From Actinomycetota bacterium (lineage in GTDB: Bacteria; Actinomycetota; Actinomycetes; Nanopelagicales; Nanopelagicaceae): DNA of 18,282 nucleotides. The DNA lies in NCBI GenBank assembly GCA_029978425.1, contig JAPOJL010000005.1:1-18282 (forward strand), in the 5' to 3' direction. The notes under the pieces were generated by a model that had not been told where the DNA came from, did no database searches, and worked only from the letters and a program-made list of their open reading frames with translations. Each line of letters opens with the position of its first letter. Within the stretch, counting starts at the first letter, position 1. A program made the position numbers and the translations under genes. Shown piece after piece: positions 1 to 7,224 of the stretch.

Positions 1-644
1 CGCGATACTTCCTGTGCGCGCGCTTTTGACTCAGGATTCTTCTGACGCATCAATGGAGTGATGACTTGTTCCACTAGTCCAACCTCGCGATCAGCAGCGG
101 TTTTAAAGGCTCTTAGATGCCTTCCTTCGATTCCAAATGCAGAGATTTCAGCGACAACTTTTGCAACGGTTAATGCGTCTCCATCGTAGTGACGACCTTT
201 GATTTGAATCAAACCGTAGCTTTCCAACTCAACGAGTCGATCTTCCGAGATGCCGCTGCTGGAAAGTAGTTCATCACGAGATAGGCGAAGTTCAGTTTGT
301 TCAATGAACGCACTTGGTGCCAACGAACCATCTACAGTTGCAAGTCGCGGAGTTGGGGCTGCACCAGCAGTTTGTGCAGGCTGCAGACCACGATCTAGCG
401 CGTCAAGGTTTTCCTTGATTACCTTGAGTGGAAGATACTGATCTCGTTGCGCAAGCAGCACATAGCGAAGTCGCTCTAAATCTGTGGTGGTGAACTTTCT
501 ATAACCTGACGGAGTTCTCTGTGGCTCAATCAAGCCTTCTGATTCCAAGAATCTGATCTTTGAAATCGTCACATCCGGGAAATCGCTTCTCAGTTTTCCA
601 AGAACTTCACCGATGCTTAGGTATGCGCGCGCGGGAACGCTCAT
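1..644 (-). CDS. ftsR: MerR-family transcriptional regulator FtsR (3' end cut by window edge)
   Basis: The first 214 codons of a MerR-family regulator are visible and the C-terminus lies outside the window. An N-terminal winged helix-turn-helix covers about residues 8-75 and contains the family signatures SIGEVLGKL, TISKIRFLESEGLI and RTPSGYRKF. A second helical segment follows around residues 115-190. In Corynebacterium glutamicum the family member FtsR activates ftsZ, and the M. tuberculosis homologue Rv1828 lies next to garA as here. The ATG at 644 shares an ATGA overlap with the stop of the upstream FHA gene, which points to translational coupling and fixes the start. Family and position are clear; an ftsZ target in this organism is inference. 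Confidence 0.88.
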   Translation of the reverse strand, partial: MSVPARAYLSIGEVLGKLRSDFPDVTISKIRFLESEGLIEPQRTPSGYRKFTTTDLERLRYVLLAQRDQYLPLKVIKENLDALDRGLQPAQTAGAAPTPRLATVDGSLAPSAFIEQTELRLSRDELLSSSGISEDRLVELESYGLIQIKGRHYDGDALTVAKVVAEISAFGIEGRHLRAFKTAADREVGLVEQVITPLMRQKNPESKARAQEVS

Positions 645-1081
645 GTTCGTACCTTTCCTCCAACAAAGAAATGCAGACGATACTTTCCAATATGTAACTC
701 CATGCCATCACTGAGTTGAGCACTTTCCTCAACTTTTCCATCAACATATGTGCCATTTAAACTGCCAAGATCTTTTACGGAATAACTTTTTCCACTGCGA
801 ATAATCTGCGCGTGCTTTCTAGAAACGGTGACATCGTCTAAGAAGATCTCGTTATCAGTGGAGCGACCAATTGATGTCAGATCCGAGTTAAGAAGAAAAC
901 GTGCGCCCCGCGAAGGGCCGCTCAAAGCAATCAACATCGCTGAGCCTTCTGGGAGGGCGGCTATAACATCGCGCTCGTTCTGAGTCGCTTTATCCAGAAG
1001 TGCTGAGACATGGTCTGAGACCGAACGAAGTGCCCCCAGATTGATGGTCGTCGTGAGATCTTTTTCTTTAGCTTGATCCAT
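641..1081 (-). CDS. garA: FHA-domain protein, GarA/OdhI-like regulator of 2-oxoglutarate metabolism
   Basis: This 146-residue protein has a short N-terminal arm and an FHA domain at about residues 50-140. Key phosphothreonine-binding residues are present: GR at 72-73, S87 and H90 in VSRKH, and N109 in GSLNGTY. Length and sequence resemble mycobacterial GarA and corynebacterial OdhI, which bind and control 2-oxoglutarate dehydrogenase and glutamate dehydrogenase and are switched by Ser/Thr kinases. The usual ETTS phosphorylation motif is not intact: the matching arm reads DLTTTINLG (residues 8-16). I start at the ATG at 1081 because AAGGGGAG sits 5 nt upstream; an in-frame GTG at 1087 would overlap that site. 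A promoter lies about 57 nt upstream, and ftsR follows with an ATGA overlap. The neighbours gcvH and ftsR match Rv1826-Rv1828. Confidence 0.9.
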   Translation of the reverse strand: MDQAKEKDLTTTINLGALRSVSDHVSALLDKATQNERDVIAALPEGSAMLIALSGPSRGARFLLNSDLTSIGRSTDNEIFLDDVTVSRKHAQIIRSGKSYSVKDLGSLNGTYVDGKVEESAQLSDGMELHIGKYRLHFFVGGKVRT

Positions 1082-1144
1082 CACCACTCCCCTTCAATCT
1101 GAAGTTGAGACTCCTATCGGAACCTCACCTTTACCTTGAGGCTC

Positions 1145-1173
1145 ACACTAGGCGCGCCAGAGGGGTGAGTCAA
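1145..1173 (-). promoter_or_regulatory. Sigma-70-type promoter for garA-ftsR
   Basis: On the minus strand, TTGACT (1173-1168) and TAGTGT (1150-1145) are separated by exactly 17 bp. The -35 box overlaps the gcvH stop codon. Transcription would start near 1138 and leave a leader of about 57 nt that carries the garA Shine-Dalgarno. This is the best two-box promoter I see in the window, but no experiment supports it. Confidence 0.6.
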
Positions 1174-1553
1174 GCCGTCAAAGAACGGTATTCGTCAGCA
1201 GAAAGAAGCGTCGTGAGTTGATTTTCGTCGGAAACTTCTACTTCTAAAATCCAGCCCGCACCATAAGGCTCGCTATTCATAACCTCAGGATTAGCGTCAA
1301 GAGCATAATTAATCTCGGTCACAGTTCCTGAGAGAGGTGCGTAAATTTCCGAGACGCTCTTCGTTGATTCAACTTCCCCGCAGACTTTTCCTTGGGTAAG
1401 AAGATCGCCAACTTTAGGGAGTTGAATGTAAACAATGTCACCTAATGCGCCCTGCGCGTAATCTGTAATTCCAACTTTGAATTTCTTTCCAGCGCTCTGC
1501 TTCACCCATTCATGTTCTTTTGTGTAGTGAAGCTCTCCTGGCACGTTCGACAT
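1170..1553 (-). CDS. gcvH: Glycine cleavage system H protein
   Basis: This 127-residue protein is the lipoyl carrier of the glycine cleavage complex. It shuttles the aminomethyl group from the P protein to the T protein and is reoxidised by the L protein, in the cytosol. The sequence begins with the typical YTKEHEWV. The lipoylated lysine is K65 in GEVESTKSVSEIYAP, followed by the LSGTVTEIN segment. Length fits the family (about 125-130). The ATG at 1553 abuts the TAA of the pgsA-like gene with no gap, and AGAGGAAAG at the end of that gene can serve as its ribosome binding site, so the two are probably cotranscribed. No gcvT or gcvP is present in this window. Confidence 0.96.
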   Translation of the reverse strand: MSNVPGELHYTKEHEWVKQSAGKKFKVGITDYAQGALGDIVYIQLPKVGDLLTQGKVCGEVESTKSVSEIYAPLSGTVTEINYALDANPEVMNSEPYGAGWILEVEVSDENQLTTLLSADEYRSLTA

Positions 1554-2102
1554 TTACTTTCCTCTCAGGCTACGCAATCCGGCGCGAGCGTAACTCATTC
1601 CAGTCCAGAGATATAACGCAATACCCCATCCCGCGAAACCCCAACCAAAAATATATGCAGCATCAGCAAGCGCGCCCGAGGAAGACTTGGTGAGAAGGAG
1701 TAGAGGAAGGGCATACAGCAGGTTGAAAGTGGCGGCCTTTCCCAGGTATGTGACTGTGAAGGGGGCAATCCCCTTCGATTTCATAACGATGAGAAGCGCG
1801 CCTAGAGCAAGATCTCGTATCACAATCAGCGCGAGAACCCAGATTGGAAGAACCTCGGTCACATACATCGCAATCAGAACAGTAATGATGTAGAGGCGAT
1901 CGACTGCTGGATCCATCAATTCGCCTAGACGACTCTCCTGCTTTAAGGCTCGTGCGAGTTTGCCATCGAAGTAATCGGTTGCACCCGCAAACATCAAGGT
2001 AATTACCGCGGCGGGAAGGTTCTCTGAAACGATGACAAAATAGAGGAATACGGGAACTCCCAGAGCCCGAAGGGCCGTCAAAATATTTGGAATCGTTAAC
2101 AC
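1554..2102 (-). CDS. pgsA: CDP-alcohol phosphatidyltransferase family protein (PgsA/Cls-like)
   Basis: This 182-residue integral membrane enzyme belongs to the family that moves a phosphatidyl group from CDP-diacylglycerol to an alcohol such as glycerol-3-phosphate, phosphatidylglycerol or an inositol phosphate. The full catalytic signature is present: D43, D46-G47, A50-R51, G60, D64 and D68, in DYFDGKLAR ... GELMDPAVD. Several hydrophobic helices surround it (about 10-28, 30-45, 70-95, 105-125, 130-165). The position beside gcvH-garA-ftsR matches M. tuberculosis pgsA2 (Rv1822), but the exact alcohol cannot be told. The start is a GTG at 2102, one base past the base that follows the tRNA-Pro discriminator. 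The conserved IPNILTALR follows at once, so a later start is unlikely. No Shine-Dalgarno exists, since the upstream sequence is tRNA. Confidence 0.87.
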   Translation of the reverse strand: MLTIPNILTALRALGVPVFLYFVIVSENLPAAVITLMFAGATDYFDGKLARALKQESRLGELMDPAVDRLYIITVLIAMYVTEVLPIWVLALIVIRDLALGALLIVMKSKGIAPFTVTYLGKAATFNLLYALPLLLLTKSSSGALADAAYIFGWGFAGWGIALYLWTGMSYARAGLRSLRGK

Positions 2103-2103
2103 G

Positions 2104-2177
2104 TCGGGACGACAGGATTTGAACCTGCGACCACCAGACCCCCAGCCTGGTGCGCTACCAAGCTGCGCTACGTCCCG
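2104..2177 (-). tRNA. tRNA-Pro (anticodon GGG)
   Basis: The minus strand folds as a full cloverleaf. The 7-bp acceptor stem is CGGGACG (2177-2171) with CGTCCCG (2111-2105), and the discriminator base A is at 2104. The D arm is GCGC-type with TTGGTA, and the T arm contains GGTTCAAATCC. The anticodon stem CCAGG/TCTGG has a last G-U pair and encloses the loop CTGGGGG, with anticodon GGG at positions 34-36. The 3' CCA is not encoded. It lies between der and the pgsA-like gene. Confidence 0.97.
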
Positions 2178-2199
2178 TAAGACTTGCCATGCGGACGCG

Positions 2200-2205
2200 A
2201 TACTA
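2200..2205 (-). promoter_or_regulatory. Possible -10 box for tRNA-Pro/pgsA/gcvH
   Basis: TAGTAT on the minus strand lies 22 bp before the mature tRNA 5' end, in the 73-bp gap after der. No convincing -35 box is visible at 16-18 bp, so this is a weak call. Read-through from cmk-der is the alternative. Confidence 0.3.
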
Positions 2206-2250
2206 CTGAACTGCTAAATGGAGTGGTGTGCGAACTCGTAAGTGAACTTG

Positions 2251-4221
2251 CTAGCGCTCTCGAATGCGCACTGAGACGCGAATAGGTGAGCCTGAGAAAC
2301 CAAATTCTTCCCGTAAACGTCGTTCAATGAACCGACGATAGGACGCCTCGAGGAACTCAGTAGCAAAGATGACAAAGGTGGGAGGCGCTATACCTGCTTG
2401 TGTTGCAAAGAGAATCTTCGGTTGCTTTCCCCCGCGAATAGGGGGTGGATTGCCACCAATTAATTGACCTAAGAACGAGTTAAGTTTTCCAGTTGGAACG
2501 CGTAACTCCCAACTGGAGAGAGCTCGCTCGATTGCTGGAAGCAGTCGATCTTTATGCCAACCCGTTTTCGCCGAAATGTTCACTCTTTCGGCCCATTCAA
2601 CTTGGTCAAAATTTCGATCCGTCTCTTTATCTAGCGAGAGCCTGCGTTCTTCGTCTACGAGATCCCATTTGTTCATGCCAATCACGAGCGCTTTTCCAGA
2701 ATCCTCAACAAGCGAGATGATGCGCAGGTCCTGCTCAGTGATTGGAACTGAGGCGTCGAGAACCATGATGACCACCTCGGCGTTCTCAATTGCCCGCTCG
2801 GTTCGCAGCGCCGCGTAGTAATCCGATCCAGAGGCTTGATGAGCTCTACGACGAATACCAGCGGTGTCGATGAACCTCCATGTTTTATCGCCTAGATCAA
2901 TGAGTTCGTCAATCGGGTCACGCGTCGTGCCTTCGGCATCATCAACAAGTGCGCGTGTGGTGCCTGCAAAGGAATTGAGCAAACTACTTTTACCGACATT
3001 AGGACGACCGACGATTGCGATGCGACGATAGCCATCATCCATGCGACTTTGGCCAACTTCTGGAAGTTGAGAAACGATGAGATCCAATAAGTCGCCGCTT
3101 CCACGACCATGTGCTGCTGAAATAAAGTGAGGCTCGCCCAGTCCTAAATTCCATAGCGAGTGCGCTTCGAGTTCATCTTTCTCACTATCAACCTTATTTG
3201 CAATCAACATGATTGGTTTCTTGCTCTTACGCAGAACCGAAATCAGAGCATCATCATCAGATTGCTGGCCAACTTGTGCATCCACCACAAAAAGAACTAA
3301 ATCAGCATCAACGATGGCAGATTCCGCAGCATCGGAGATTTTTAGAGCAATACCTTCCGCAGTCGGCTCCCATCCGCCGGTATCCACTACAACAAAACTT
3401 TTACCGTTCCATTCTGCTTCATACGAGACTCGATCACGAGTAACCCCAGGAGTATCTTCAATAATCGCTTCACGCGAACCGATGATGCGATTAACTAAGG
3501 TTGATTTGCCCACATTAGGTCTTCCAATGATGACGACACGTGGCAAGCCAATCAGTGATCGTTGCTTCAGAATATTCCAGATGTAATCGACTGTCTCACT
3601 CAAGGATAGATTCGTCGAATCTACGATGATCGCATCATCTGCTTTCTTCAGCGGCGAAACACTTCTCGTCGAATCAATATGATCACGGCTTGCAAGAGAA
3701 TCTGCCACATCAGCCACTCCACCACTGGCGATATTTGATTCCTTTTGTTCGATATCTCTGCGAATCGCACGGGCGCTGATGTCGGCCTGAAGCCATATTT
3801 TTAGCTGTGCTTGAGGGGCGACAACTGTTCCGATATCTCGGCCCTCGACAACGATTCCATTCTTAGCGCTTTCAATAATCCTTCGCTGTAACGCCAAAAG
3901 TGATTGCCGCACTTCAGGCCATGCGCTGATGCGACTGACAGCCGATGTGACTTCTGGTGTACGAATTGCAGTTGAAACATCAACACCACCACACAAAGTG
4001 ATCGGGTTGTCAGGGTCTGTTTTAAAGACAATGGGATATTTCTGTAAAGCTTCCACGAGTGATTGAGCATCATCGATAGTTTCGCGTATCGCAAGCCATG
4101 TTGCGGCTCGATACAGCGCACCTGTGTCGAGGTATAACCAACCAGCTCTCTTTGCAATTGTCTTGGAGGTCGATGATTTTCCTGAACCACTAGGTCCATC
4201 CATTGCAACAACAATGGTCAT
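2251..4221 (-). CDS. cmk-der: Bifunctional cytidylate kinase / ribosome-assembly GTPase Der (fusion)
   Basis: A single 656-residue reading frame joins two enzymes. Residues 1 to about 220 are CMP kinase, which phosphorylates CMP and dCMP with ATP. They carry the P-loop GPSGSGKSS (9-17), [17 protein letters not shown] (125-132), and SRDHIDSTR, whose arginine faces the substrate. From about 227 it is Der (EngA), the tandem GTPase of 50S maturation: first G1 GRPNVGKST (233-241), DTGG and NKVD (342-345); second G1 GRPNVGKSS (405-413), DTAG and NKWD (517-520); then a KH-like C-terminal domain from about 555. The linker is nearly absent. The same fusion is annotated in Bifidobacterium and Tropheryma. 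I use the ATG at 4221, which overlaps the tyrA stop as ATGA with GGAAGG upstream; an in-frame ATG at 4239 lies inside tyrA. Confidence 0.96.
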   Translation of the reverse strand: MTIVVAMDGPSGSGKSSTSKTIAKRAGWLYLDTGALYRAATWLAIRETIDDAQSLVEALQKYPIVFKTDPDNPITLCGGVDVSTAIRTPEVTSAVSRISAWPEVRQSLLALQRRIIESAKNGIVVEGRDIGTVVAPQAQLKIWLQADISARAIRRDIEQKESNIASGGVADVADSLASRDHIDSTRSVSPLKKADDAIIVDSTNLSLSETVDYIWNILKQRSLIGLPRVVIIGRPNVGKSTLVNRIIGSREAIIEDTPGVTRDRVSYEAEWNGKSFVVVDTGGWEPTAEGIALKISDAAESAIVDADLVLFVVDAQVGQQSDDDALISVLRKSKKPIMLIANKVDSEKDELEAHSLWNLGLGEPHFISAAHGRGSGDLLDLIVSQLPEVGQSRMDDGYRRIAIVGRPNVGKSSLLNSFAGTTRALVDDAEGTTRDPIDELIDLGDKTWRFIDTAGIRRRAHQASGSDYYAALRTERAIENAEVVIMVLDASVPITEQDLRIISLVEDSGKALVIGMNKWDLVDEERRLSLDKETDRNFDQVEWAERVNISAKTGWHKDRLLPAIERALSSWELRVPTGKLNSFLGQLIGGNPPPIRGGKQPKILFATQAGIAPPTFVIFATEFLEASYRRFIERRLREEFGFSGSPIRVSVRIRER

Positions 4222-5273
4222 CGCAAGTGAACCTTCCAATCGTGAGATAGCAAGTGATCTTGCACGCGCAGAGCATCATCAGGTGAGAATGCAAGGGTAA
4301 TTAAACCAGTGAGTTGACCTGGTGAATGCTCAATTGAAAGATCTTCAATATTTGCATTGATTGCTGCACACTGTTCGAAGAGTTGACTCAGAGCGCCGGG
4401 CTCGTCTTTGATGACAATCAGCAAATGTGAGTAATTGCGAGGCTTTGAACCGTGTTTTCCAGAAACTTTTGCGCGACCCTTATTGCCATTGATAAAGAGA
4501 TTTTTCAGGGCGCTCTCATCTCTACTTTCAAGCGCATCCTTAAGGTCTGCGATGATGTCTTGATACTCACTAATTGCCTTCAAAACTTCGTTTTGATTCT
4601 CAAAAAGTATTTCGCTCCACAATTCACCATCGCTATTTGCAATTCTGGTCATATCTCGCAAACCTTGACCCGATAAATTGAGATTATCGCCAATCTGCTC
4701 GATTGCCCCCGCAAGTGCAGTGCTTGTTATTTGCGGTAAATGGGAAATTCGAGCCAGTAAGGAATCATGAGCTGGCGCGCTCATGATGTAGGCCGTAGCG
4801 CCGAGCGCTTCAACCACTTCCTTAGCTAGATCGATTGAAGATTCTTCAGTCACCGACGTGGGCGTGAGAATCCAGGCGCGGCCTTGAAACAGATCAGCTT
4901 GAGCCGAAGATGGTCCTGCAACTTCACGACCCGCCATAGGATGAGATCCCACAAATCGAGCTGCTAACTCCGTTAAAGTCTCAACTTCAAGTACAAGATT
5001 ATTTTTAACACTACCAACATCTATAAACGTAGCTTGAGGGTTATTACCAAATTCCCTCTTCAGCACATTCACAATGGTCTTCGGCGGCGTAGCGACAATA
5101 ACCAGATCAGGGACTCCCACTTTCACATGAGGCGCCAGAAGATCTTTCGCTAGATCAAGGGCGTTTTGATCTTCATCATGCAGCTCAACCGAGGCTCCCC
5201 TACTTGCCAACCCGAGCGCAATAGAAGTTCCAATCAACCCCGCACCCACGACGCGGACATGTTGAGATTTCAT
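4218..5273 (-). CDS. tyrA: Prephenate dehydrogenase with C-terminal ACT domain
   Basis: This 351-residue enzyme oxidatively decarboxylates prephenate on the way to tyrosine. A Rossmann motif GAGLIG (10-15) starts directly after the N-terminus. The central conserved segment is GSHPMAGRE (109-117), with SHLPQ (177-181) further on. An ACT domain at about 283-351 ([14 protein letters not shown]) probably senses an amino acid for feedback control. The ATG at 5273 is preferred because GAGGTGA lies 7 nt upstream and the Rossmann fold begins at once. The frame stays open up to 5396, but that part runs antisense-like through the aroH end and encodes no conserved residues. It sits 38 bp after aroH and overlaps cmk-der by 4 bases, forming an aromatic-acid pair with aroH. 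Confidence 0.94.
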   Translation of the reverse strand: MKSQHVRVVGAGLIGTSIALGLASRGASVELHDEDQNALDLAKDLLAPHVKVGVPDLVIVATPPKTIVNVLKREFGNNPQATFIDVGSVKNNLVLEVETLTELAARFVGSHPMAGREVAGPSSAQADLFQGRAWILTPTSVTEESSIDLAKEVVEALGATAYIMSAPAHDSLLARISHLPQITSTALAGAIEQIGDNLNLSGQGLRDMTRIANSDGELWSEILFENQNEVLKAISEYQDIIADLKDALESRDESALKNLFINGNKGRAKVSGKHGSKPRNYSHLLIVIKDEPGALSQLFEQCAAINANIEDLSIEHSPGQLTGLITLAFSPDDALRVQDHLLSHDWKVHLR

Positions 5274-5311
5274 TGCTCTATCACCTCGTTTAGTAGATGG
5301 CGGACGGGTGT

Positions 5312-5674
5312 TTACTGGGCAATATCTTTCCGTAGCGTTACGGCGCCACGGAGGTAAATATGTGAAATCTCTTCTTGTTCGCGAGGGGTATGGCAATGGA
5401 CCAAAACCCGAATTGTTCGAGGCAGGCTATGCGGTACTGCCATTTCTACTGCACAGATCAAAGGCACCCTCTCCATCCCCATGGCTCGAGCTGAGGCGGC
5501 CGGAAAGTCGCTGACAAGATCCGGGGTGCAGGTGAAAAGGACCGAGATCAGATCCTTGGGCGCAAGGGAGTTAGAAGACAAGATTTCGGACATCAACTCG
5601 ACGACCGCTTCTTTCATGAGCCCTGGGTCATCGCGATCGATCTGAATAGCGCCACGAATCGCGCGTACTGTCAT
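5312..5674 (-). CDS. aroH: Monofunctional chorismate mutase, AroH class
   Basis: This 120-residue enzyme turns chorismate into prephenate, the substrate of the TyrA encoded next. It aligns along its full length with Bacillus subtilis AroH, a trimeric alpha/beta enzyme unlike the helical AroQ class. The active-site residues are kept: R7 in RGAI, R63, C74, E77, R89 and Y107 (B. subtilis R7, R63, C75, E78, R90, Y108). The ATG at 5674 gives the family-like start MTVRAIRGA; an in-frame TTG at 5680 would add two residues. GGAG touches the ATG and is too close to act as a Shine-Dalgarno. A TAAAAT box 6 nt upstream suggests a leaderless transcript. Confidence 0.93.
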   Translation of the reverse strand: MTVRAIRGAIQIDRDDPGLMKEAVVELMSEILSSNSLAPKDLISVLFTCTPDLVSDFPAASARAMGMERVPLICAVEMAVPHSLPRTIRVLVHCHTPREQEEISHIYLRGAVTLRKDIAQ

Positions 5675-5680
5675 CTCCAA

Positions 5681-5686
5681 ATTTTA
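5681..5686 (-). promoter_or_regulatory. -10 box of a probable leaderless aroH-tyrA-cmk/der promoter
   Basis: TAAAAT on the minus strand ends 6 nt before the aroH ATG, the spacing expected when transcription starts at the A of the start codon. There is no good -35 box (CGCGGG-like at 17 bp), so an activator may be needed. The nearest TTATCGATAA motif is centred about 57 bp upstream of the predicted start. Confidence 0.5.
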
Positions 5687-5955
5687 CCGAAAGCCTCAAG
5701 AATCCCGCGAAGGTGATACGGCGTTTTATCGATAAATTGCTTTAGTCAGAATGACTCCCTCTTGAGTAATTATCGACATTCCTTCGATTAGGGCGAGCAA
5801 TCGCTGGTTATCTATTTGTCGATAATAGAGATGCTATTCACGCTTGAAATTATCGATAAATAGAGATTGCAACGGACATCAAAAACTGTTTTATCGACTT
5901 GTAGTTATTCTCTTATTCTCGTTATACCGTTTTATATATTTATTAATAAAACGTT
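5687..5955. repeat. AT-rich intergenic region with a TTATCGA(T/C) motif array
   Basis: This gap between rluB and aroH holds no gene that I can support. It is clearly richer in A+T than its neighbours. Five near copies of a 10-bp motif occur: TTATCGATAA at 5726-5735, TTATCGACAT at 5770-5779, TTGTCGATAA at 5816-5825 (reverse orientation), TTATCGATAA at 5850-5859 and TTATCGACTT at 5891-5900. A weaker TTAACGACTT lies at 5956-5965, over the end of rluB. Two copies are perfect palindromes. The third and fourth are followed by ATAGAGAT-type sequence and form a longer direct repeat (5816-5832 and 5850-5867). Spacing between centres is about 34-46 bp. A protein-binding array upstream of aroH is the simplest reading. 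Confidence 0.6.
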
Positions 5956-5958
5956 TTA
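5928..5958 (-). terminator. AT-rich inverted repeat after rluB, possible weak terminator
   Basis: CGTTTTAT (5928-5935) and ATAAAACG (5946-5953) form an 8-bp inverted repeat with a 10-base AT loop. A 12-bp palindrome TAAAACGTTTTA (5947-5958) overlaps it and covers the rluB stop codon. The stem has few G-C pairs and no clear U tract outside it, so terminator activity is doubtful. It could instead be part of the regulatory array in this gap. Confidence 0.3.
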
Positions 5959-6651
5959 ACGACTTAATAATTCAACGCTATTCAGCGAACGCCACTTTCC
6001 AGGTGGTAACTCCCCCAGCTTGATGGAACCGATGGCAGTTCGAATCAACCGTTCTACCGGATAACCCAAAGCATCGAACATCCGTCGGACGATTTGATTT
6101 CGCCCCTCGTGGATTACTACTTCAATCATCGCGCCGCGGCGGGCGACAGAGATGGGCTTTGCGAGTCCATCTTCTAGCTCAACCCCCTCCATCAGTTTCT
6201 GAAACGCAGAACGGGAGATGGGTTCTTCGGATTGCACAAGGTATGTTTTTTCAACTCCAAAGGATGGGTGTGTGGACTCATGTGCCCATTGACCATCATT
6301 GGTCAAAATTATGAGACCTTCGCTCTCCTTATCCAGCCTTCCCACATGAAAGAGTCGATCTGGCCATGATCCAAAAAAGTCCTGCAACGAGGGCCGACCT
6401 TCGGGATCTGACATGGTGGACAAAATGCCTGCAGGTTTATTGAATGCAAGATAAGTCTTGGTCTTTGTTGCATTTATTAACTCATTATCAACTTCAACTT
6501 TAGTGTTTATCGGGTCTATTTTTACCCCTTGAGTTTTAACTATCTTTCCATTGACCTTAACTCGCCCTTCATCAATCAAAGCTTCGCAGGCTCGACGACT
6601 AGCAACGCCACAATCAGCCATGAATTTTTGAAGACGTACGAGTTCGGCCAT
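5956..6651 (-). CDS. rluB: Pseudouridine synthase, RsuA/RluB family (23S rRNA)
   Basis: This 231-residue protein isomerises a specific uridine in rRNA. An S4 RNA-binding domain covers about 5-60 (VRLQKFMADCGVASRRACE ... VKVNG). The catalytic domain has the family motif GRLDKESEGL, with the nucleophile D107, and later HEGRNQIVRRM. By position after scpB it is the counterpart of Rv1711, and RluB of other bacteria modifies helix 80-90 region uridines of 23S rRNA; the exact site here is inferred. It starts 15 bp after scpB without a clear Shine-Dalgarno, so coupling to scpB is likely. Confidence 0.93.
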   Translation of the reverse strand: MAELVRLQKFMADCGVASRRACEALIDEGRVKVNGKIVKTQGVKIDPINTKVEVDNELINATKTKTYLAFNKPAGILSTMSDPEGRPSLQDFFGSWPDRLFHVGRLDKESEGLIILTNDGQWAHESTHPSFGVEKTYLVQSEEPISRSAFQKLMEGVELEDGLAKPISVARRGAMIEVVIHEGRNQIVRRMFDALGYPVERLIRTAIGSIKLGELPPGKWRSLNSVELLSR

Positions 6652-6666
6652 AGCCGCGAGTGTACG

Positions 6667-7224
6667 TTACTCAGTGAGTGAAGCTATAACCTCATCTAGG
6701 CCGTCGATATTCGGCAGGAATGGAGCAAGAGCGGGGAGATCTTCCACGCGATTGACTCCGATTCTCTCCAAGAAATAGTGGGTCGTTCTATAGAGGATGG
6801 CGCCCGTTTCATGCTCAATACCGCACTCCTCTACCAATCCTCGAGTAACGAGAGTTTTCATCACGGCTTCCACATTAACGCCTCGAATCGCTGAGACTCG
6901 AGCGCGAGAGATGGGCTGGCGATAGGCGATCACAGCCAGAGTTTCCAGAGCAGCCTGAGTTAGTTTTGCCTGTTGCCCATCAAGAACGAACTTTTCAACC
7001 AACGGCGCGAGATCGGGGTGGCTATAGAAGCGCCAACCGCCGGAGATTTGCTTAAGGGTGAAGCCACGATGCTGGTTTTCATATTCAGAGGCGAGGTTGT
7101 GAAGCGCTTCAAGGACCTGCTCCGTGGGAGCTTCAATAATTTGAGCAAGAACCACTTCTGAAACGGGCTCTTCGACGACCATCAGAATCGCTTCGATAGA
7201 ACGATGGAGTTCTAGGTTAGACAT
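6667..7224 (-). CDS. scpB: Segregation and condensation protein ScpB
   Basis: This 185-residue protein is the kite subunit of the SMC-ScpA-ScpB condensin, which organises and separates replicated chromosomes. It consists of two winged-helix domains. The family-typical segments are LHRSIEAILMVVEEPV at the N-terminus and LETLAVIAYRQPISRARVSAIRG-type sequence near 95-115, followed by TRGLVEECG. Its ATG at 7224 directly abuts the scpA stop. The smc gene is not in the window. Confidence 0.95.
   Translation of the reverse strand: MSNLELHRSIEAILMVVEEPVSEVVLAQIIEAPTEQVLEALHNLASEYENQHRGFTLKQISGGWRFYSHPDLAPLVEKFVLDGQQAKLTQAALETLAVIAYRQPISRARVSAIRGVNVEAVMKTLVTRGLVEECGIEHETGAILYRTTHYFLERIGVNRVEDLPALAPFLPNIDGLDEVIASLTE

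Noticed and set aside
250..441. Plus-strand 63-codon frame
   Set aside because: It is antisense to ftsR and has no start signal or conserved residues.
3209..3586. 125-codon plus-strand frame inside cmk-der
   Set aside because: It is the reverse-strand shadow of the first GTPase domain of Der.
5274..5396. N-terminal extension of tyrA to 5396
   Set aside because: The extension would overlap aroH by 85 bases and has no conserved residues; a good Shine-Dalgarno and the Rossmann motif fit the ATG at 5273.
5770..5900. TTATCGACA-like motifs as DnaA boxes of an origin
   Set aside because: The DnaA consensus is TTATCCACA, so each copy misses a key base, and no dnaA or dnaN gene is nearby. Not excluded for a DnaA-titrating site, but not supported.
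5687..5965. CRISPR-like or integron attC-like array
   Set aside because: Repeats are only about 10 bp, vary in orientation and have unequal spacing. There are no cas or integrase genes adjacent; the XerD nearby is the housekeeping type.
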